Assembly: GCA_036365515.1 (NCBI GenBank)
Contig: CM070876.1
Coordinates: forward strand, 128,719,894-128,783,893
Reading direction: 5' to 3'
DNA length: 64,000 bases
Source: Torymus aiolomorphi
Lineage: Eukaryota; Arthropoda; Insecta; Hymenoptera; Torymidae
Part shown: piece by piece, positions 31,920 to 43,359 of the stretch
How the letters are laid out: each line of letters opens with the position of its first letter
How positions within the stretch are numbered: the stretch's first letter is position 1
Notes under the pieces: generated by a model
What the model was told of the DNA's origin: nothing
Database searches by the model: none
The model's input: the letters and a program-made list of their open reading frames with translations, nothing else
Program-made: the position numbers and the translations under genes

Positions 31920-33000
31920 TAAAATTACTAATACCATTAATAATATGAAATTGAAAAACGGGGGAGTTGATAATATAAATTTTAAAACACTTAAAACTAT
32001 CCTACACTATAGTGTTCCACCCATAGTACATATAATTAATCGATGTATCGAAAAATCGGTCTGGCCAGATGTGTTAAAACAACAAAAACTTCGCATCGAA
32101 TTCTCGACCAATATCTTCGATTTCTAACATTGGAAAAATATTTGAAAAAATAATATATAATAGAATGCTAAATTTCATTAACGAATGCAAAATTATATCA
32201 GATAGACAACATGGTTATGTTAAAAATAAAAGTATAAAGGATGCCTTGGATCAACTAATGAACAAAATATATAATAGACTAGACAATATTTATCCAATTA
32301 CAATTGCATTTCTAGATCTTGCAAAAGCTTTTGACACTGTCGACCATACTATATTACTAAACAAACTTTCGTATTGTGGGATAAGAGGCAATATACATAA
32401 ACTTATAACAGTATTTCTTATAGTCTAATATACAAATCAATGGAGAAACATTAAACAGAGTAGAAAACGGCAAATATCTGGGTATTATAATTGATCAACA
32501 CACGAGATGGAATAGGCACTTAGAATACATAATAAATAAAACAAAATATTTAATTTTCATATTCCACAAAATAACAAAATTTATAACAATAGAAACATTA
32601 CAAGTGATATATTGTGATGAATAACATTAATTTACTACGAAGTCTATAAAACAAACTACTGAAAATAATAAACAAAACAACTTTATAACACACAAAAACC
32701 CTCTAAATCTTGGCCAGTTATATACATATGAAACCTTGAAATATCATTATAATGCGATCAAAAGTAAATATTTAAATTCAACAAGCATAAAATGAAATAA
32801 GAGCAACCAATTATCCCTAAAATACAGAACAGTGAGTAATAAAAATAGCTATCTTAAAGCGATCACGGTCTTAAATAGGTTACCAAATGAACTAAAAATT
32901 CTAAATGATACATCTTATAAGAAAAAAACCGCTGCCAATTCATTGGCCCGTAGCTTCCTCAACCGTAATTTGTTGATTCCTTTAATTAATTTTTAATAAC
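31920..33000 (+). pseudogene. CR1/Jockey-type LINE reverse transcriptase remnant
   Basis: Order: KLKNGGVDNINFKTLKTI with IVHIINRCIEKSVWPDVLK (RT fingers), ECKIISDRQHGYVKNKSIKD, then ITIAFLDLAKAFDTVDHTIL and LNKLSYCGIRG (the palm block with the first catalytic Asp in FLDLAKAFD). After a gap comes NGKYLGIIID-like and finally LNRLPNELKILNDTSYKKKT near 32870. The catalytic FADD block is missing, there are several frame breaks, and a deletion after 32430 removes the centre. LINE RT copies its RNA at nicked target DNA; this copy is dead. Confidence 0.8.
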
Positions 33001-33289
33001 AAAATTTATAATTTTTTAAAAAATTTATTGCATAATTATAATTAAATTCATTTATGAATATAAAACTACTGCGTGTATGCAGTTCTGCGGAATTCGTGAC
33101 TAACCCACAGTTTGTTGGACCCGGCCGGAATACATACTGCACTACACGCTACCCCGATCGGAGCGCCACCTACTCTTATACTATTTTAATTATTCATCAG
33201 TTTTGAATACTTAAACTAAAGAATTCAATCTTGAAAATTCAAACATATTACATTTTGACGCCAATACTATATACTTTTATAATATATTA

Positions 33290-33880
33290 TAATATACTGA
33301 TGATAACATCGTTGGAGTTATGATTTTTAAAAAAAAATTTTTGTTTTTGATGATAACTAAAGAACCGTCATAGATAGAAAATTAACTTTTTTTTAGAGAA
33401 TATAGGTATTTTAATTCTCTTTCGAAAGCCACCCGTCCCATTCAGATACATAGAGCCGTTCTCGAGAAATTACGATTTTAACAAAATGTCAAAACATTTT
33501 TAACCTCAAATTTCTCTGAAATTTATGGACCAATCATTTTTCCCAAAGAACTCGACAGAGAACTATAAAAATCTACCTCTAAAAGGAATTTTGAAGCCAT
33601 TAAGTCAATTTTACTCTTGTAATCGTTGGACATACAAAACTGATTTTTTTCATTTTTCAATTTTTTACTGAAAATCTAGACTAAAGAATGTATTCAAATT
33701 TTAACAGATTATAGCTATATATATTCTGTATTGTCATAATTTTTCTCAAAAAAATTGACCGTTAAGTTTAGGAGTTATAAGCTTCTAAAAAAAAACACGT
33801 TTTTATTAATAACAAAAGATCCGTGATAGCTAGAAACTTTTTTTTTTTGAAAATATAGGTATTTTAATTCTCTTTCGAAT
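33290..33880 (+). repeat. Interspersed repeat A, tandem copy
   Basis: It shares its ordered blocks with 11940-12340. GAAAATATAGGTATTTTAAT occurs once here exactly (near 33850) and once as GAGAATATAGGTATTTTAAT (near 33397), so about one and a half units of 450 bp are present in tandem. AT-rich and non-coding. Confidence 0.7.
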
Positions 33881-33959
33881 ATTTAGTAAATAGTGAACAA
33901 TAAAGTGATTACAAATTAAGGACACTTGTCACTAAAAAAAAAGGTTTAAGTTTAAATAT

Positions 33960-34734
33960 ATATACACGGTGTCTCATTTTAATCTATGCAGTCAAATATC
34001 TCCGAATGCAGGCCAGATAAGAAAAATGGTTCAGATGAAAATTGTTCGTGACGATGGGGGTCAACTTTTGGTCACCTTCAATTTGACCTTGAGATCATTT
34101 TTCAAGGTCATTTCAAGGTTAAGATCATTTTTTCAAATTAGAACCCCTATTTCTGACGTCGGAATCGGATAGAGCGGGAAATTTTACGTCCAAAACCGTT
34201 CGTTAAACATTTTTTTGTGACCTACACAAGGTTAAATCAAGGTCAAATGCTTAAAAATTGGTCAGAACGTGAAATTTCATAGTTTTCTCACGTAGAACAA
34301 GCCTTGATAAACCAAACTAATTAAGAAATTTTTGTGGTCGCCAATTGTGAATATGATGTTAGATTTCTGTGGGGTGCGATGCGATGGTACCGCATGGAGG
34401 CTGAAATATCCCAAATGAGGTCATTTTGAATCACTATGAAAATCACTAAAAACACATTCTGAAAGCTTCAGAGATCGCTGATTATAAATTCGAAGTCAGA
34501 TGCGACACCGGAGTACCACATGGAGATTGAATCGCTTTAAGTGGGGTCAATTTTCCAATTTCCATGAAAATCGCTAAAAATACTATCCTAGGAGTTTTCG
34601 CGGTCACTTATCTACAGAAGTTCCTGCAACATTGCTCTATTGGCTTTAAGCTCTTTTTGATAATACTGGGTCCTTACTTTTAGCGTTACCCAGAAACAAC
34701 GACGCGGACGTAGTAAGGCCTGTTTCCTTTGGCG
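33960..34734. other. Non-coding region with AAGGTCA motifs
   Basis: TCAAGGTCA occurs at 34102-34110 and 34237-34245 and TTGACCTTGA at 34083-34092. Two loosely similar segments (near 34370-34430 and 34500-34560) share GATGCGA and TACCGCATGGAG / TACCACATGGAG, so this is probably another diverged repeat. No gene. Confidence 0.4.
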
Positions 34735-35405
34735 TGCTTGTTTACGTGAGTCCCCTTGCCTCTCACTGGGGTGCTTGTTTAATGTGAGTCCTCTTGCCTC
34801 TCACTGGGGTGCTTTTTTAACGTGAGTCCCCTTGCCTCTCACTGGGATGCTTTTTTAACGTGAGTTCCCTTGCCTCTCACTGGGGCGCTTGTTTACGTGA
34901 GTCCCCTTGCCTCTCACTGGGGTGCTTGTTTACGTGAGTCCCCTTGCCTCTCACTGGGATGCTTTTTTAACGTGAGTTCCCTTGCCTCTCACTGGGGCGC
35001 TTGTTTACGTGAGTCCCCTTGCCTCTCACTGGGGTGCTTGTTTACGTGAGTCCCCTTGCCTCTCATTGGGGTGCTTGTTTAACGTGAGTCCCCTTGCCTC
35101 TCACAGGGGTGCTTGTTTAACGTGAGTCCCCTTGCCGCTCACTGGGGTGCTTGTTTACGTGAGTCCCCTTGCCTCTCACTGGGGTGCTTATTTAACGTGT
35201 GTCCCCTTGCCTCTCACTGGGGTGCTTGTTTACGTGAGTCCCTTTGCCTCTCACTGGGGTGCTTGTTTAACATGAGTCCCCTTGCCTCTAACTGGGGTGC
35301 TTGTTTAACGTGAATCCCCTTGCCCGTCACTGGGGTGCTTGTTTAACGTGAGTCCCCTTGCCTCTCACCGGGGTGCTTGTTTAACGTGAGACCCCTTGCC
35401 TCTCA
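34735..35405 (+). repeat. Minisatellite, about 18 units of 35-38 bp
   Basis: The unit is approximately TGTTTAACGTGAGTCCCCTT followed by GCCTCTCACTGGGGTGCT. Length variants come from TTTACGTG versus TTTAACGTG. Divergence between units is a few per cent. All three frames stay open over parts of it, giving a repetitive ORF at 35113-35313 that I do not take as a gene. Confidence 0.95.
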
Positions 35406-35535
35406 CCATTATTACTGTAGTTGACATTATCTATCCACGGAGTACATGTTCAAAGTTACCTCCCTTGGCTTCCAGGCACAGGCGTACTCGCCGTTGGAAA
35501 TGATCCACAGTCCTGAGCAACGTTGCTCTAGAAAT

Positions 35536-35777
35536 GTCGACCTTCTACGTGCAGTTGCACGTCTTGTCTATTCAGCTCCAAGTTATCAAGAGATAAGAAG
35601 AGGAAAGAAGTCGGTAGCAGTCATATAATATATTCACGTCAGTCTCTGTCGGGTCCTCGAGTTGTAACAACGTTTTATAATAAAGAACACTGTTTTCTAG
35701 TAATTGTGTATCTGTGAATTTGTCTTGTCATTTCATTCCCTGTGAATCAGAATTTACCTACATTCACCCTTACACTT
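35536..35777 (+). repeat. 5' LTR
   Basis: It shares ACGTGCAGTTGCACGTC, CTATTCAGCTCCAAGTTATC, GAAAGAAGTCGGTAGCAGTC and ACCTACATTCACCCTTACAC with the 3' LTR. AATAAAGAACACT is a plausible polyadenylation region. The exact start is uncertain because homology fades upstream. Confidence 0.75.
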
Positions 35778-36061
35778 AGCTGGTGCTGCGGACAGGATAC
35801 TGCCAGACTGCTAACTTCAGATTCCTCTCCAACTACGGGACGAGAATCATCACCAAGGAGGCAGCCGGCGATATTTCCCCACTGTCGCAGTATCTACACG
35901 TCAACAACGAGACCCACCGACTTGGCACTGACTCACCGAGAAATCATCGAAGATATTTCATCTGTAAGTCATTGGAATTTCCTTTATCCCTTCAACCTTT
36001 CAACCTTTCATACGATTGACCATAAACTTTTCGCGAAAGAATAAATAGAATAAATTATATA

Positions 36062-36905
36062 ATGGCAAATCCAAAGCAAAATCAAGCTGCTCAGATCACA
36101 GTAGAGCAATTTAAACTACGCTTATCTATTTGGCGTGAAGCTATTCCTACGTACGAAGGTGGTACTAGATTTTTATCGCATTTTATTCAGCAATGTGACA
36201 AATTTGTCCAAATGTTATATATAGCAGATCCACTTGTCAATGAATCTCTGTACGCACTTATAAAATCGAAATTACGCGGTGAAGTGTTAGATTTAGTAGT
36301 AGTAAATAACTCGGAAGGCTGGACCGAATGTAAGAGAATTTTAATCAACTGATATAGTGATGCGAGTTCAGAAGAACTATTATTTAATAAACTAAGTGTT
36401 TGTTACCAAAAAGCGAATCAATCGTTTAAAAATTACGCAGACGAAATAAAATTCCGATTAAATAGATTAAAGGAACATATTCAGTTAAATAATGAAGACA
36501 GATAGATAATATGAAAATTTTATTTCATGAAAACGTCCCTAAAAACACTTTTATTAACGGAATAAAAGAACCCTACCATTCATTCCTAACACACTTTGAA
36601 TAAAACGATATTGAAGATTGTTTAAATAAATGTAGAAGACACGATAATCATGAACAGCAAGCTAATTTTCTTTTGTATATGAGGCAACGCGAAAGTAAAC
36701 TGAAAACGAATTTATTCAATGCGCCGAGTACCTCAAAATCTGCAATTTCATTTCAACCGCGACCCGCCATGGCGCAAACCCCATTTAGGCCTGCATTGAC
36801 TAATTTTGGAGACAACAATCTTGGAAACAACAATCTTGGAAACAACAGTTTTGGGAACAACAATTTTGGCAACAGTTTTAGGCAAAATAATAACAATAAT
36901 AATTG
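36062..36905 (+). pseudogene. Gag of the env-bearing Ty3 element
   Basis: An ATG ORF starts MANPKQNQAAQITVEQFKLR and contains WREAIPTYEGG and LIKSKLRGEVLDLV, a Ty3 capsid-like pattern also seen in the Gag of the 21-30 kb element. A stop at about 36351 breaks it, and the reading continues in other frames (FKNYADEIKFRLNRLKEHIQ, CRRHDNHEQQANFLLYMR). The end is an Asn/Gly-rich repeat (NNLGNNNLGNNSFGNN) with no CCHC knuckle. Confidence 0.75.
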
Positions 36906-37049
36906 AGAAACGCGTCAAAGTTATCAAACAACGCCTATGTCTATAAGTACACGAAATGCCAACAGATCAGGTGGTAACCAAACTAATAGACCAAATAATG
37001 TGCAAAATACTCTTTTTGAAGAAAATTCAGCTCTTTTGGAACAAATCGA

Positions 37050-37590
37050 GCGGCGACGCGTTTCATGGCCAAAACATCCACCAAAATCGTACGAACTGAC
37101 TCGTGGAAGATGTTTAGCTCTTGTGCTATCTCCCTTAAGCCTGAATGCCGATTTTCCATACGATTTGTTTCACTTTTTTAATGTTCTCCTCGGTGGATGC
37201 TGTCGATGGCCGTCCGGACAGAGACAAATCTTCGCACACTTCTCGATCTTCCTTGAATGCTTTGTACCAATAGTAAATTTGTGTTTTTGATAAAACTGAT
37301 TCCCCATAAGTCTTTTCCAACATTTTCAAACATTCCGCGCACGAAATTTCGTTGGCAACACAAAATTAGAGGCAAACTCTTTGTTCAATATTTGTATTCA
37401 TTCTGAAAATCGTGACGCACTACTGAGCCTAACTGACTATAACAGCTGACGTAAACAAACTGCTTGATGGAACGCGCTAGAACTTGGCATCATAATTTGG
37501 TACAGTGATGCCAACATACAACAACAACAAAATTTCAAATATCTATAACGTGGGAGATTTAAAAAAACTTTTCCGGGTACTTTTTTGACA
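37050..37590 (-). pseudogene. mariner transposase, N-terminal part
   Basis: Minus-strand reading gives MNTNIEQR, CAECLKMLEKTYGESVLSK, TQIYYWYKAFKEDREV and LSGRPSTASTEENIKKVKQI, the paired helix-turn-helix DNA-binding region of mariner transposases ending in the SGRPST linker. The catalytic domain is absent; the sequence stops near 37060. A TIR-like end, CGGGTACTTTTTTGACAG, lies near 37577-37595. It lies between the Gag and protease parts of the Ty3 element. Confidence 0.8.
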
Positions 37591-37619
37591 GAAGGTATAA
37601 ACTGTTTCCAAATTACATT

Positions 37620-38530
37620 TTTTCACACAATTTCGAAATCTCATCTCTACACATAATCACTAAAGGAACACATGCATTAACCTTTCCTATTCGACAAGAA
37701 TTAGGCGACGAAACGCTAATAACGTTTCTACTCGCACCTTGGCATTCGACTTATGATTGCTTGATTGGCCACAAGGATCTTCAAAATTTAGAAGCAAATA
37801 TCGATTATAAAAATCAAATATTTAGTACGAGTAAGTTCGAGATTAATTACTTAAAGAATATTCCAAGCAAAAGCAAACGCGTGAAGATGAATCATCATCA
37901 GGAGTCGACTACTCAGATAGGAACGAGCCATATGGACAGCGAGGAGAAGGATAAGGTTACTTCACTATGCCACAAGTACAGTGACTGCTTTTATAACAAA
38001 GAAGAAAAACTATCAGCTACGACAGCAGTTAATCACATTATTAAAACAAAAGACGGAGATCCCATCTACGTAAAAAATTTTCTATATCCATACGCTTTGA
38101 AAGAAGAAATTAAAAATCAAGTAAAAAAATTACTTAAAGATGGAATAATTCGCCCAAGCAATTCTCGCCTTATTCGTCACCCGCATGGATAGTACCGAAA
38201 AACCCAGACGCGAGTGGAAAAAAGAAATGGCGGATGGTGAACGACTACAGAAAGCTGAACGACAAAACTATCGAGGACAAGTATCCGCTTCCCCGTATGG
38301 ATGAAATTTGGGAAAACCTAGGAAAATGTTCGTATTTTTCGACACTAGATCTAGCTGAAGGCTTCCACCAAATCCCAGTAGAGAAAGATTACATCAAAAA
38401 CACTGCTTTTACCGTCGAAAATGGCTACTATGAGTACACCAAAATACCATCTGGTTTGAAAAACGCACCAGCAACATTTCAACGCATGATGAACAAAATT
38501 TTAATGAAATACCTTCATAAGTTCTGTTTT
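37620..38530 (+). pseudogene. Protease and N-terminal RT of the env-bearing Ty3 element
   Basis: The region begins with a protease C-terminal block (LAPWHSTYDCLIGHKDLQNL) and a linker. RT follows: VKKLLKDGIIRPSNS, a frame change, VNDYRKLNDKTIEDKYPLPR, FSTLDLAEGFHQIPV (first catalytic Asp) and KIPSGLKNAPATFQRMM. The frame then runs into the left TIR of the DNA transposon inside the YMDD catalytic box. The N-terminal half of the protease, including its active site, is not recognisable. Confidence 0.8.
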
Positions 38531-38536
38531 GTATAC

Positions 38537-39235
38537 AGGAGCGTCCGCCAGAAACCAGCCAGCGGGGGCGCGGGACGCATTTTTCATGTAAAACGCGCTC
38601 TGTTCAACTCGCTCGTAATCGTATTCTGAGACTCTCAGAAAAAAACAAAAGATATATATCGATAGATTTTTTCCTGCTCTTTCCAATGGTGCTATTGTTT
38701 TTACTCCGAAACTTTTTCTTCTGGTCGAAAATTCAAGTTGAAAGTTCAGAGACATTTTTCTCGAAGTATATCATGTTTTTTTTTCACAATGCATATGACC
38801 ATTCGAAAGTACAAGTCTTAAGCTACAAATCCCTAAATTTTCAAATTGGAGAAATGAAGGGCTCAAAAGTAACAAGATTAAAAAGACAGCGGTAAGTGGC
38901 CGCGCGTGCTCTTCGCGCTGCGCTCGGACGCGCCGCACGCTCGGGCTTGGTATAATGAGCTCGTAATCGTATTTTGAGTCTCTCAGAAAAAAACAAAAGA
39001 CATTTATCGATAGATTTTTTCCTGCTCTTTCCAATTTCAGAAAGTTCAGAACCATTTTTCTTAAAGTATAACATGTTGTTCTTCAAAATGCATAGCACCA
39101 TTCGAAAGTACAAGTTATAAACTACAAAACCCTAAATTTTCAAGTTGGAGAAACGTAGAGCTCAAAAATAATAAGATTAAAAAGACAGCGGCGAGCGGCT
39201 GCGCAAACTTTTTGCGCTGGACCCGACTGTGCTTT
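38537..39235. repeat. Left TIR, two tandem subunits
   Basis: Subunit 1 spans about 38640-38900 and subunit 2 about 38955-39200. Both contain ATCGATAGATTTTTTCCTGC and TTAAAAAGACAGCGG. A GC-rich joint (GCGTGCTCTTCGCGCTGCGC) separates them. The outermost 100 bp is present once. Confidence 0.85.
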
Positions 39236-39582
39236 TATAAACGTAGTGCAAATTTTCGTTTTTTCCTATTTAAAAGCATTACACAATGTTTTATCAGTGC
39301 ATCATATATTACGTTTTAAATATATTAATTTTTTATTTAAACCTTAATTCTTTTATTTTTATTTGCGATTATTTTTATTGTTCTTTTCACGATACTCATG
39401 TTTTTCTTAATTCGAGTTTTAGAGGGTGCGGCTTTTTTAACTGGTGGATATAATTGAGAATCTTTGGATGTTGAAAATCGTTTTAGTTCTAACTTTTTAG
39501 TGTTAGCTAATAATCTAACACAGTGAAACGATTGAGTATTTAGTCGCCCACTGGTAAAGATCTTGCGGCGTCAATATATAAT

Positions 39583-40833
39583 TTATACATTACTTTTTAT
39601 AGAAGCACCGATTCCATCGCATGCATTTTTTCCGTGAGCAGTCGCATGAAAGTGCCATTCAGCTTCAACGGAAAAATCTTCATAATGATGAAAAAGATTC
39701 TGAAAATTATATTTATTTTTAAAATATTGTGCAGCTCCATCAGTAAAGTAAATGATTTTTTTAACGAAATCAAAAGATTTTTTAAGGTAATCGATTATAA
39801 TTTCTTGAATTAGGTAAACTGCCACAGTATCATGAATTAAGTTGTCTGAAAAAACCGCCATACTTTTGTGTTCAACTTTAGAATCTGAACCTTTGTTAAA
39901 TAACTATTGTTGCCAAACTACATTGATTATTATTATAGTGGAATGATTGTGCCGCATCTTGTGCAATGAACGCATAGTTTTCCGAAAAATCTAGGGAAAT
40001 TAAAAATTCTCCGTTGCTTAAGGATTCTCGTAAGATTTGAAAATAAGATGACTGCTGTTTGGAAATGAAGAATGAGTTTTGAGTTTATGTAACAGAGGAA
40101 AAATGATATCAGTAAATAAAGAACTAGAAACAATTTCAGTTTGCAATGTTGATCTATCAGTAGTTTTCCACATTTGAAATTTTATTTCATTAACCCCAGA
40201 CCTTTCAAGAAATAGTGCAAGGTCCGTTTTTAGAGGTTCAATACCAGGACAATTTTGACACATATTTAAGTAACATTTCGCTGTTGGTGTTTTACAAACT
40301 ATTTCAGCTATACAATCTTTGTAAGTATCCATTTTATCAAAAGAAACTCCTGAATTTCTTAAACCAGCTAAGAGAAGTTTGACGTTTTGATCATAAATGC
40401 ACACACACACTGAATGCGTACCACTAGTACCAGCTAAAACACAATATTTAGGGCGACATTCGACAAATTTAGTGAATCCTATTTTTGATTCGGGATACTG
40501 TTGTTTATACTTTAAATATAACTCTCTAAGATTGTACAAAACAAGTCGTTTCTGAACATAGGTCTTTGTGCCATCATCATTTCGTAGACACTTATTATCT
40601 TTATAAACTGGCATGATTCTACTATTATCGTCATTTTGATAGAAAAGTTTTACTTCGTTTACCGTATCACATGATATTTTTCGGTTTCCCCTTTTATCAA
40701 CTAAAAGGGATTGACTATCTGACAAACATTTTGTTACAAGCCAACGGGATGAATTAGAAAAATGAGCAACTTTACGAGAACTCCAGTTTTTTGGGAATAA
40801 TTTTAAAAGCAACATTTTTTCATTTTTCGACAA
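39583..40833 (-). pseudogene. DDE-like transposase, unassigned superfamily
   Basis: The 271-codon first part contains YLKYKQQYPESKIGFTKFVE, CRPKYCVLAGTSGTHSVCVC and a Cys cluster (CYLNMCQNCPGIEPL). After a frame change the minus strand reads DFSENYAFIAQDAAQSFHYN at about 39965, then, after another change, SDNLIHDTVAVYL, FTDGAAQYFKNKYNFQNLFH and ATAHGKNACDGIGASIK. The Asp residues of DFSEN and TDGAA are likely catalytic (RNase H fold). The same boxes occur in the element at 47172-53666. The family is widespread among uncharacterised insect proteins as far as I recall; I do not know a superfamily name. Two frame breaks make this copy inactive. Confidence 0.7.
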
Positions 40834-40859
40834 ATTATCATCGTTAAATAACTTTTGTA

Positions 40860-41508
40860 ATGAAGGGTTTTGTAGCTTATAACTTGTACTTTCGAATGGT
40901 GCTATGCATTTTGAAGAACAACATGTTATACTTTAAGAAAAATGGTTCTGAACTTTCCTCTCGAATTTCCGACCAGAAGAAAGTGTTTTGGAGTAAAAAG
41001 AATAGCACCATTGGAAAGAGCAGGAAAAAATCTATCGATATATGTCTTTTGTTTTTTTCTGAGAGACTCAAAATACGATTACGAGCTCATTATATCAAGC
41101 CCGAGCGTGCGGCGCGTCCGAGCGCAGCGCGAAGAGCACGCGCGGCCACTCATCGCTGTCTTTTTAATCTTGTTACTTTTGAGCCCTTCATTTCTCCAAT
41201 TTGAAAATTTAGGGTTATGTAGCTTAAGACTTGTACTTTCGAATGGTCATATGCATTATGAAAAAAAAACATGATATACTTTGAGAAAAATGTCTCTAAA
41301 CTTTCAACTTGAATTTTCGACCAGAAGAAAAAGTTTCGGAGTAAAAACAATAGCACCATTGGAAATAGCAGGAAAAAATCTATCGATATGTGTCTTTTGT
41401 TTTTTTCTGAGAGACTCAGAATACGATTACGAGTGAGTTGAACAGAGCGTGTTTTGCATGAAAAATGCGTCCCGCGCGCCCGCTGGCTGGTTTCTGGCGG
41501 ACGCTCCC
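40860..41508. repeat. Right TIR, two tandem subunits
   Basis: Inverted relative to 38537-39235, with the same two-subunit structure (AAATCTATCGATATATGTCT near 41030 and AAATCTATCGATATGTGTCT near 41378). The GC-rich joint lies at 41100-41150. Confidence 0.85.
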
Positions 41509-41512
41509 ATAC

Positions 41513-42280
41513 ATGGATGACATCGCAATCTTTTCCAAATCACTTCAAGAACACCTTCAACACATAAAACTTGTTCTTGACGAACTCAGAGAACATGGAT
41601 TAAAAATACAGCTAAATAAGAGCGAGTTCTTGAGGAAGGAAGTGCCGTTTTTAGGGCACGTAATTACCCCGGAAGGAATTAAGCCTAATCTGGATAAAAT
41701 TAATGCAATAGTGAAGTACCCCATACCGAAAACGCAAACAGAAGTAAAAACATATTTAGGACTTACTGGCTTTTACAGGAAATTTGTCAGAAATTACGCA
41801 AAAATTTCCAAACCACTCTCCGATACACTCAAAAAAAGAGCAAAGGTAGATTATAAAAATGAAAAATTTATTGAATCTTTCAACAGACTTAAGGAACTCA
41901 TTACTAATGCACCTGTATTAAGATATCCAGATTTTGACAAAGTATTCCACATAACTTCTGATGCATCAAACAAAGCTATTGGGGCAGTTTTATCCCAAGA
42001 ACAACATTCAATATCCAACTTTTCGAGGACTCTAAACTCTACAGAATAGAACTACTCTTCTATAGAGAAAGAACTATTAGGAATTGTCGAAGCGTGCCGA
42101 TATTTTCGACCCTATGTTTATGGACGAAAATTTATTATCGAAACAGACCATAAGCCTCTCACTTGGCTCTGGTCCTTGAAAAGACCTAATATTAGATTAA
42201 ATCATTGGACACTGAAATTAGAAGAGTATAATTATGAAATTAAATACAAGAAAGGATGTGAGAATAAAGTAGCTGACGTT
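41513..42280 (+). pseudogene. C-terminal RT and RNase H of the env-bearing Ty3 element
   Basis: RT resumes right after the ATAC duplication with DDIAIFSKSLQEHLQHIKLV and QLNKSEFLRKEVPFLGHVIT, then the connection domain (TQTEVKTYLGLTGFYRKFV). RNase H follows with ITSDASNKAIGAVLSQEQ, a stop near 42047, IEKELLGIVEACRYFRPYVY and TDHKPLTWLWSLKRPNIRLN. The frame then meets the TTAA MITE. Apart from the insertions and one stop this part is well conserved. Confidence 0.85.
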
Positions 42281-42284
42281 TTAA

Positions 42285-42963
42285 GGGGGCTAGACACCTT
42301 TTTTCTCTGAAATAAGAATTCACATTTTAATACATAAATGTAAACTAATTATTTCATACTTTTTACATATAAAAGTGGGTATATTTACTTTACCTTAAAA
42401 CTTTCTCTGATGGGCCTTTTATATGGTCCAGAACCATAGTCATCGATGAAACAAGTTTTTTCACTAACCGTAAGCTTTGAAACTTTCCTGTAGATGGATT
42501 GACTCCAGATTTGAACTAAATTACTCCTGAATAGTATAATTCTCATATGAGTGTAGGGATTTCTGATCTAATGAGAAAACAAAAATTCTGCTGTTTTTCA
42601 AGAGTTTTTTTTTTAATTTTTTAAAATTTTTTTATATTTTTTCATAATTTTTCTAATGTAAAAATTTTTTCCGACATTTAATCCTAAATCCCTACACTCA
42701 TATGAGAATTATACTATTCAGGAGTAATTTAGTTCAAATCTGGAGTCAATCCATCCACAGGAAAATTTCAAAGCTTACGGTTAGTGAAAAAACTTGTTTC
42801 ATCGATGACTATGGTTCTGGACCATATAAAAGGCCCATGGGAGAAAGTTTTAAGGTAAGGTAAATATACCCACTTTTATATGTAAAAAGTATGAAATAAT
42901 TAGTTTACATTTATGTATTAAAATGTGACTTTTTATTTCAGAGAAAAAAGGTGTCTGGCCCCC
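42285..42963. mobile_element. TTAA-flanked palindromic MITE
   Basis: TTAA lies on both sides (42281-42284, 42964-42967) and the RNase H frame resumes beyond. The ends GGGGGCTAGACACCTTTTTT and AAAAAAGGTGTCTGGCCCCC are inverted, and the inverted repeat continues for about 300 bp per side, so most of the 679 bp is a fold-back. TTAA targets are typical of piggyBac and Kolobok transposons; which one mobilised it is not visible. Confidence 0.92.
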
Positions 42964-42967
42964 TTAA

Positions 42968-43200
42968 GCAGAATCGAGATAAACAATCAAGAAGAAGAAC
43001 AGGACTCGCTTTCTATGGTCCCACAAGCGTTCGATATCACCCCCCTCAACAACCAAGAGCTGACTCACACGTCCGAGGACGAAGAAGACGTAACGATTCA
43101 TACAGCCGAACAAAATCCAATATTTTTACTACCTGTGAGAGAAATTGAAGCCACATTCATTCAAATAAATATGCATTTATTCAAATAAATATCCTTTGTC
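42968..43200 (+). pseudogene. Pol C-terminal linker of the env-bearing Ty3 element
   Basis: Reading resumes with SRIEINNQEEEQDSLSMVPQ, an acidic linker that normally joins RNase H to integrase. It is followed by EDEEDVTIHTAEQNPIFLLP and then by AT-rich sequence without integrase motifs. The zinc domain and D,D-35-E core are missing. Confidence 0.6.
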
Positions 43201-43359
43201 TGATAATTTAACGTTGATATCCAGTAACTATCAAACAATCACTACGCATAGTAATGCCAAAATTATGCATCAAGGAATCCGTTTGATCGAACGAAACGAT
43301 CTGCAAATAAGAGAACATATACTCAACAAAAATTTTGGAGAAATAAAACAGATTTAATT

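Larger units (their letters stand above)
38537..41508. mobile_element. DNA transposon with ~650-bp TIRs and ATAC duplication
   Basis: The ends AGGAGCGTCCGCCAGAAACC and GGTTTCTGGCGGACGCTCCC are inverted. ATAC flanks both sides (38533-38536 and 41509-41512), and the surrounding Ty3 RT frame is continuous once the insert and one ATAC are discounted, so the boundaries are secure. Each TIR consists of two diverged tandem subunits of about 260 bp (marked by ATCGATAGATTTTTTCCTGC). Inside is one minus-strand transposase gene, now broken. Related termini occur at 17560-17965 and 45180-46030. Confidence 0.9.

Noticed and set aside
35113..35313. 66-codon ORF of repeated SPLASHWGACLRES-type units
   Set aside because: Each minisatellite unit codes similar residues in this frame; there is no start context and no support for expression.
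34735..35405. CRISPR-like regular repeat
   Set aside because: Units are contiguous without unique spacers and the context is eukaryotic repeat DNA; it is a minisatellite.
40942..41274. 110- and 114-codon ORFs in the right TIR (also 38771-39113)
   Set aside because: They lie in the TIR subunits and appear on both TIRs as mirror images; no motif, so chance ORFs in repeats.
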